NCBI GenBank assembly: GCA_045345765.1
Contig: CP148265.1
Location: 1,240,001-1,304,000, forward strand
Direction: 5' to 3'
DNA length: 64,000 bases
Origin: JAOARY01 sp045345765
GTDB lineage: Bacteria; Bacillota; Clostridia; Peptostreptococcales; Peptostreptococcaceae
Shown here: one piece after another, positions 54,898 through 64,000 of the stretch
How the letters are laid out: each line of letters starts with the position of its first letter
Position numbering within the stretch: position 1 is the first letter of the stretch
Notes under the pieces: model-generated
What the model saw: only the letters and a program-made list of their open reading frames with translations
The model's database searches: none
Told to the model about the DNA's origin: nothing
Program-made: the position numbers and the translations under genes

Positions 54898-54996
54898 AAA
54901 GGACTGTTGCATTAAGAAATTTACTTATAATTAATATGTTCAAAATTGAAATAGAATATTAATCATAGTTTTTTCTTTTAATGCAATAGCCCTTTT
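54898..54996. repeat. MITE-like dispersed repeat, copy 4 (long form)
   Basis: About 99 bp; left end GGACTGTTGCATTAAGAAAT, right end complement GGGCTATTGCATTAAAAG. Internal GTTTTTTCTTTT resembles copy 1. Lies after the TerD-type gene. Confidence 0.72.
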
Positions 54997-55043
54997 ATAA
55001 ACTTTTTAGTCTTTTATTTTTATCTTTGAGTAAATTTTATAGA

Positions 55044-55850
55044 TTAATTTGTTGCAGATACTCCATATTCAGCACATAAAGCAACTAATCCTGCTTGATA
55101 ACCAGAACCTATTGCTCTAAATTTCCACTCATTATTGTGCTTATACAACTCTCCTACAACTAAAGCTGTTTCAAGTGAATAGTCTTCTGATAAATCATAT
55201 CTTAAGAACTCTTGATTTGAGTTTTGGTCTACAAATCTAACATACGCATTGTCAACCATTCCAAAGTTTTGATTTTTAGTCTCTGCATCATTTATAGTTA
55301 TACAAAATGCTATTTTTTCAATTTCCATTGGAAGATTTGCCAAGTCAACATTTACAGCTTCATCATCACCTTGACCTTGACCGCTTCTATTATCTCCACT
55401 TAAAACAATTGAACCTTCTTTTATTTTCATATTATTAAAAAATACAAAGTCACTTTCATCTCTTACTTTTCCATCATTTTTAAGAGCAAAAGCAAATACA
55501 TCAAGATCAAAGTTAGAACCATCAAATCTATTTATATCCCAACCAAGACCAACTTTCACTGCTGTTAAGTTTGAATTAACACCAGCGTCCATAGCAGTCT
55601 TTTTAAGCGATACTTTTTGACCTTTTTTAAGTGATACAATATTAGTATTAGTAGGTGCTTGATTTGTATTTTGATTATTTTGATTCATATTCGAATTTGC
55701 ATTTTGGTTTGCATTTTGATTATTTTGATTTCCGCCAATTCCACCAAGACCTCCAAGTCCTGATACTCCTTGGTTTGTATTTTGTGATTGATTTTGGTTA
55801 TTTTGATTATTATTTAGACCACCTAAACCTGATAATCCTTGTATTCCCAT
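55044..55850 (-). CDS. TerD-family stress protein with Asn/Gln/Gly-rich N-terminus
   Basis: 268 residues. About 80 N-terminal residues are a low-complexity tract of Gly, Asn and Gln (GLGGLNNNQNNQNQ repeats). The TerD domain follows: GLGWDINRFDGSNFDLDVFA, SDFVFFNNMKIKEGSI, SGDNRSGQGQGDDEAVNVDL, with the Asp/Asn residues that bind calcium in TerD proteins. TerD members link to tellurite, oxidative and phage stress. It lies 31 bp after the AIM24-like gene, cotranscribed. The Gly/Asn tract is shared in kind with the partner's C-terminus, perhaps for co-assembly. Confidence 0.88.
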   Translation of the reverse strand: MGIQGLSGLGGLNNNQNNQNQSQNTNQGVSGLGGLGGIGGNQNNQNANQNANSNMNQNNQNTNQAPTNTNIVSLKKGQKVSLKKTAMDAGVNSNLTAVKVGLGWDINRFDGSNFDLDVFAFALKNDGKVRDESDFVFFNNMKIKEGSIVLSGDNRSGQGQGDDEAVNVDLANLPMEIEKIAFCITINDAETKNQNFGMVDNAYVRFVDQNSNQEFLRYDLSEDYSLETALVVGELYKHNNEWKFRAIGSGYQAGLVALCAEYGVSATN

Positions 55851-55881
55851 CTTTAATCATCCTTCTTTATATTATTAATTA

Positions 55882-56727
55882 TTAATTTCTAAAAAACTTT
55901 CCTAAAGTATTTCCTAAATCATTCATTGTATTTCCAGCACTATTCATACCACTACCTAAGTTATTCATATTTCCACCTATGTTACCCATAGAGTTTCCAA
56001 ATGCACTTCCTTGACTTAGATTTTCAGTTCCTCTGTCTATACCGATATCTAGTCCTGCTTTTCTTTCTGATGGTTGTAATACTACTGTTTGTCCTGGATT
56101 TTTGAATTCGAACATATAAGATTCACCTGATGTTTGACCTATGAAAGTCTTCCAGTTAACATCGGCTTTAAGATTTGGGTCTTGCCCAGTCCAACAAATT
56201 ATTGCATCTGGGTCAACTCTACAAGGACTTTGTAATACAATTGAGTTTCCATCCGTTATTATACCCACAAAACCTATTTCATTTGAGTTATTTTCAAATT
56301 TAGTTGTAAATAAACCTTTTTGAGATAATACTCCTGCACCAATAAATCTTACTCCATATTTTAGATTTCCTGAAAATGCTAATATATTTTCAGACTCTAC
56401 ACCGATTGCTTCTCCTGGTTGTAATGGTACTATCTTAACATTTTTACCTGCAAAAGCTAATACACAAAGACCATTACCAGTAACTTTCATTATCTCCATA
56501 TTTTCACCAGTAAGTCTTCTTGCAACTTGATTTATAACTCCTGATACAATATTACCATTTGCATTAGGGTCTAATAATATTTTTTCATATTTAAAACTTC
56601 CTTGATCTGCTACCATTGCACCTTTTTTTGCAAAGAAAAATCCATCCCCTTGTGCAACTATTGAGTATGCTGGTGTTTGTTCTGATGCACCTGTTAATTT
56701 TTCATATGTTTCTAATTTAAAACCCAT
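55882..56727 (-). CDS. AIM24 family protein
   Basis: 281 residues. The AIM24/TspO-independent beta-prism-like domain is clear: AYSIVAQGDGFFFAKKGAMV, GLCVLAFAGKNVKIVPLQPGEAI, VESENILAFSGNLKYGVRFIG. The C-terminal 50 residues are Gly/Asn/Met-rich (MGNIGGNMNNLGSGMNSAG). AIM24 proteins co-occur with TerD genes in tellurite/stress clusters in bacteria, as here. ATG 56727 is the first possible start since a TAG lies just upstream, yet the AGGAGGG site is 34 nt away, separated by a 20-bp palindrome. Confidence 0.85.
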   Translation of the reverse strand: MGFKLETYEKLTGASEQTPAYSIVAQGDGFFFAKKGAMVADQGSFKYEKILLDPNANGNIVSGVINQVARRLTGENMEIMKVTGNGLCVLAFAGKNVKIVPLQPGEAIGVESENILAFSGNLKYGVRFIGAGVLSQKGLFTTKFENNSNEIGFVGIITDGNSIVLQSPCRVDPDAIICWTGQDPNLKADVNWKTFIGQTSGESYMFEFKNPGQTVVLQPSERKAGLDIGIDRGTENLSQGSAFGNSMGNIGGNMNNLGSGMNSAGNTMNDLGNTLGKFFRN

Positions 56728-57185
56728 AAAGCTTCGCTATAAAGAAATTTCTTTATAACTCCCTCCTTCTTCTTCTATTTTGTTCGAAAAATTATTTTAA
56801 ATATTCTTTAAATATATATTATACTAAAATTCTATAAATTTAAATGAGTCTTAGGTATTTTTAATATATTTTTAAGTTTTTTAATCTTTCTTTTATATTT
56901 AGAATTAAAACTATTTTATAATTAATTATATCCTTTTTGTTTTGTCTAAAATACCTAATAATATTTTACAAAAAACAAACAAAAAGACTTTGGTAATTGA
57001 ATTAATTTCTTAATTCAAATATCAAAGTCTTTTTTATCTTTAATAATTCATTTTTTATATAGCTTTATATATTATTTTATATTTAATATAGTTTAATAAG
57101 TTAATTTATTATTTATATAATAATTAATTTATTATTTTTTTTGTGAAATTTAAAATTTAATTATTATATCTAAATTCCACTATAT
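56728..57185 (-). promoter_or_regulatory. AIM24 promoter/leader and murA-operon terminator
   Basis: Minus-strand TATAAT at 56823-56818 (TAGTATAAT), AGGAGGG at about 56762-56768, then a perfect palindrome TATAAAGAAATTTCTTTATA at 56738-56757. At 56980-57036 AAAAAGACTTTG.. pairs with CAAAGTCTTTTT, a terminator for the walJ/murA unit. No gene found. Confidence 0.65.
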
Positions 57186-57980
57186 CTAAATTTCGTACAA
57201 ACAAGAGCTTTCTTGTCTTTTTAAAACAGCCATCGAAAAATCTTCGTTTACTTTTATACCTTTTTCAAATAGTATTTGTTTTACTGTTTCAAATGCAAGT
57301 GCTGGAAAATTATTTTCACCACTTAAATGTGCTAATAAAATATTTTTAGCTCCAGCTTTAACTAATTCAGCTGCAAAATTTCCTGCTTGTGTATTCGAAA
57401 GATGTCCAAGTTTTGATAAAACTCTTTTTTTAAGATAATATGGATAAGGTCCAATCTTTAGCATCTCTTCATCATGATTCGATTCTAAAACCACAAGCTT
57501 AGATCCCAAAATATTTTCTTTAACATGATCTGTTATAAGACCTACATCTGTTATAAAGCCAATCTTATCTTTACCATTAAAGAATGTATATCCAACAGGG
57601 TCAATTGCATCATGGTTTATTTCAAAACTCTTTATCTCTATATCTTCTATATTAAATTTATTATTTTTATTTATTATTTTTATATTTTTATCATTTATTT
57701 TGCCCAAATCTTTTTCCATTGCTGACCAAGTTTTCTCATTTGCGTATATAGGCAAATCAAATCTTCTTGATAATATTCCAGCACCTTTTATATGATCCTT
57801 ATGTTCATGTGTTATAAGTATCGCATTTATCGACTTAGGGTCTATATTTAAGGAATTTAGATTTTCTTGAGTCTTTTTACCACTAAGACCGCTATCAACA
57901 AGTAAAGATGTGTCTTTATAGTTTATATAATGACAATTACCACAACTTCCACTGCTTATACTTGCATATTTAAATTTCAT
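57186..57980 (-). CDS. Metallo-beta-lactamase-fold hydrolase, WalJ/YycJ type
   Basis: 264 residues. The MBL signature is ITHEHKDHIKGAGI, with SSGSCGNCHYINY at the start (typical of WalJ/YycJ), DVGLITDHV with the Asp ligand, LESNHDEEML and LAHLSGENNFP with the distal His. A nuclease-type role linked to cell division or DNA has been reported for YycJ homologues. The ATG begins one base after the murA stop, GAGGAAG lying within the murA end, so it is translationally coupled to murA. Confidence 0.9.
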   Translation of the reverse strand: MKFKYASISSGSCGNCHYINYKDTSLLVDSGLSGKKTQENLNSLNIDPKSINAILITHEHKDHIKGAGILSRRFDLPIYANEKTWSAMEKDLGKINDKNIKIINKNNKFNIEDIEIKSFEINHDAIDPVGYTFFNGKDKIGFITDVGLITDHVKENILGSKLVVLESNHDEEMLKIGPYPYYLKKRVLSKLGHLSNTQAGNFAAELVKAGAKNILLAHLSGENNFPALAFETVKQILFEKGIKVNEDFSMAVLKRQESSCLYEI

Positions 57981-57981
57981 T

Positions 57982-59253
57982 TTAAACTTCCTCTGGTACT
58001 TTTCTTATCTTTTCTATTCTTCCGTTTAAACCTTTTACTTTTTCTAAGATATTTTCATATCCTCTTTCAATATGATATATGCTTTCTATTTCACTTTTTC
58101 CACCTGCAATAAGTGCTGCAATCATTAAAGATGCTCCAGCTCTTAAATCAGATGCTTTTAGTTTCGTTCCAGATAAGGTTTCCACTCCGCTTACAACAGC
58201 TGTTCTGTTTTCTACTCTTATATCCGCACCCATCTTATTTAATTGATTTACATGACCAAATCTATTTTCAAAAATAGTTTCTGTGACCATAGAATTTCCC
58301 TTACATCTAGTTAATAATACAGTCATTGGTTGTTGTAAATCCGTTGGAAATCCAGGATAAACTAATGTTTTTATATTGACAGGTTTTAATTCATCTTTAC
58401 CAATAACTCTTATTGAATCATCATATTCATGGACTTCAATGCCCATTTCTCTTAATTTTGCACTTACAGGCTCTAAATGTATTGGTATTACATTTTTAAC
58501 TAAAACATCACCTTTTGATGCTGCTGCCATTATCATATATGTTCCTGCTTCTATTTGATCTGGTATAACCATATGTTCACAAGCATGAAGTTCGTCTACG
58601 CCTTTAATCTTTATAACATCCGTACCAGCACCAATTATATTAGCACCCATTGCATTTAAGAAGTTTGCTAAATCAACAACATGTGGCTCTTTTGCAGCAT
58701 TTTCTATTATAGTAGTTCCCTGCGCCATAACAGATGCCATCATTATATTTATAGTGGCTCCTACACTTACTACATCAAGATATATTTCTGTACCTTTTAA
58801 TCTTTGATCACTCTTAACTTCAATAAGGCCATGATCTAATGCAAATTTTGCACCTAAAGCTTCAAAACCTTTTATATGTTGGTCAATAGGTCTTCTTCCG
58901 ATTTCACAACCACCAGGATACGATGCTTTTGCATAATTAAATCTAGCAAGTCCTGCACCTATTAAATAATATGATGCTCTTAATTTACTAGCCATTTCAT
59001 GTGTTGCAACACATTCTTTTATATTTGTTGTATCTATAATAGCAGTTGATCCATCAAAATCAACTTTTGCACCTAATTCTTTTAGGATTTCACATAATAT
59101 TCTTATATCTCTGATATTAGGTAAATTAGTTATTTTAAATTCACCTGAAGCAAGTATACAAGCTGGTAAAATTGCAACCGCTGCATTTTTAAATCCACCA
59201 ATTTTAACTTCACCTTCAAGCTTATTTCCACCTTCTATTATAAACTTATCCAT
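57982..59253 (-). CDS. murA: UDP-N-acetylglucosamine 1-carboxyvinyltransferase
   Basis: 423 residues, the MurA length. FKNAAVAILPAC (Lys22-Asn23) and the catalytic Cys116 in YPGGCEIGRRPID (fosfomycin target) are present, as are FPTDLQQPMTVLLTRC and ENRFGHVNQLNKMGADIRV in the second domain. It transfers enolpyruvate from PEP to UDP-GlcNAc, the first committed step of peptidoglycan synthesis, in the cytoplasm. First gene of an operon with the WalJ-like hydrolase. Cys instead of Asp at 116 means fosfomycin sensitivity at the target is expected. Confidence 0.97.
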   Translation of the reverse strand: MDKFIIEGGNKLEGEVKIGGFKNAAVAILPACILASGEFKITNLPNIRDIRILCEILKELGAKVDFDGSTAIIDTTNIKECVATHEMASKLRASYYLIGAGLARFNYAKASYPGGCEIGRRPIDQHIKGFEALGAKFALDHGLIEVKSDQRLKGTEIYLDVVSVGATINIMMASVMAQGTTIIENAAKEPHVVDLANFLNAMGANIIGAGTDVIKIKGVDELHACEHMVIPDQIEAGTYMIMAAASKGDVLVKNVIPIHLEPVSAKLREMGIEVHEYDDSIRVIGKDELKPVNIKTLVYPGFPTDLQQPMTVLLTRCKGNSMVTETIFENRFGHVNQLNKMGADIRVENRTAVVSGVETLSGTKLKASDLRAGASLMIAALIAGGKSEIESIYHIERGYENILEKVKGLNGRIEKIRKVPEEV

Positions 59254-59513
59254 GTATTCACCTTCTCTTTACTATTATAAAAATTTCCTCTTAAATCCTC
59301 TTATCCCTTTAATATATAAAAAATTATTTATATTCTCTTCATATTATATTTATATAAATTAAATTCTGCTAAAAATCAAATGCTATATTAATCAAATTTA
59401 TCATGGCAAAATAACACCATTGTCTCTATTATACCAAAAGTTTTGACATTTTTAAAAAGCTTTATTTTATTTCTTTAAATTATTTAAAAATCGCTAATTA
59501 AACCTATAAATTT
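59254..59513. other. Intergenic region upstream of murA
   Basis: AT-rich DNA between murA and the rRNA operon end. GAGAAGG precedes murA. No gene recognised. Confidence 0.4.
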
Positions 59514-59516
59514 TTT

Positions 59517-59551
59517 ATGCATTTTTTAATAAATAAATATAAAAAAATGCA
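59517..59551 (-). terminator. rRNA operon terminator
   Basis: ATGCATTTTTT pairs with AAAAAATGCAT just after 5S in the direction of transcription (minus). Confidence 0.75.
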
Positions 59552-59563
59552 TAAAAAAAATCT

Positions 59564-59681
<118 letters not shown>

Positions 59682-59781
59682 AAATTTTATTTATTGTCAA
59701 AAGTATTAAATTATAAAACAAATAAGTAATATATCTATTTTTTAATTATACTCTAAAAACTATACATGAATGTTTTTTAAA

Positions 59782-64000
<4,219 letters not shown>

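Overview
The window reads as a chromosomal stretch of a very AT-rich, low-GC Gram-positive anaerobe of the Clostridia (Firmicutes). The grounds are strong AGGAGG-type ribosome sites, TTG/GTG starts, a PyrR-type leader on carAB, MurA, HD-GYP, hemerythrin and ABC-F genes, and clostridial-looking rRNA. I cannot fix genus; a peptostreptococcal relative is only a guess.

Layout. 1-5.8 kb: 5' part of a type I cas3 on the minus strand, then a CRISPR locus on the plus strand cut in two by an IS150-type (IS3 family) element and followed by two decayed copies of the same element. 5.9-12 kb: HxlR regulator, ElaA-like acetyltransferase, ABC-F ATPase, mannose-6-phosphate isomerase, HAD phosphatase and DeoR regulator. 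12.4-20.7 kb: three tandem miniature tail-collar proteins, a discoidin/cadherin-like protein and a 2018-residue secreted cadherin-like repeat protein with four tandem 603-bp DNA units. 20.8-31.8 kb: small membrane proteins, HD-GYP phosphodiesterase, RDD protein, a second ABC-F, DbpA-like helicase and thiol peroxidase. 31.9-39.4 kb: the most unusual part, a stand-alone EVE/PUA-like protein followed by four CRISPR arrays (all read on the minus strand) interleaved with three near-identical Rpn (PD-(D/E)XK) nuclease genes and a fourth remnant, each module carrying its own leader, array, terminators and rpn promoter. 39.4-45 kb: rhomboid-like protein and carAB. 45-59.3 kb: membrane protein, DIP1984 protein, MerR regulator, two leucine-rich-repeat surface proteins flanking a hemerythrin, DEAD-box helicase, TPR protein, TerD and AIM24 proteins, WalJ-like hydrolase and murA. 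59.5-64 kb: rRNA operon on the minus strand (5S, 23S, partial 16S).

How the parts may work together. The six array segments share one 30-nt repeat family, so one Cas6/Cascade/Cas3 set could serve both loci; only cas3 is in the window. The rpn genes each contain a perfectly placed internal AGGAGG-ATG-ATG start that would yield the C-terminal domain alone, the arrangement reported for RpnL toxin/RpnS antitoxin gene-within-gene phage defence. The 7-kb CRISPR-Rpn tandem block therefore looks like a composite, amplifying defence locus: adaptive arrays with an abortive-type nuclease embedded between them. Spacers are not shared between modules although the rest of the module is nearly identical. 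Whether the two parts cooperate functionally is inference.
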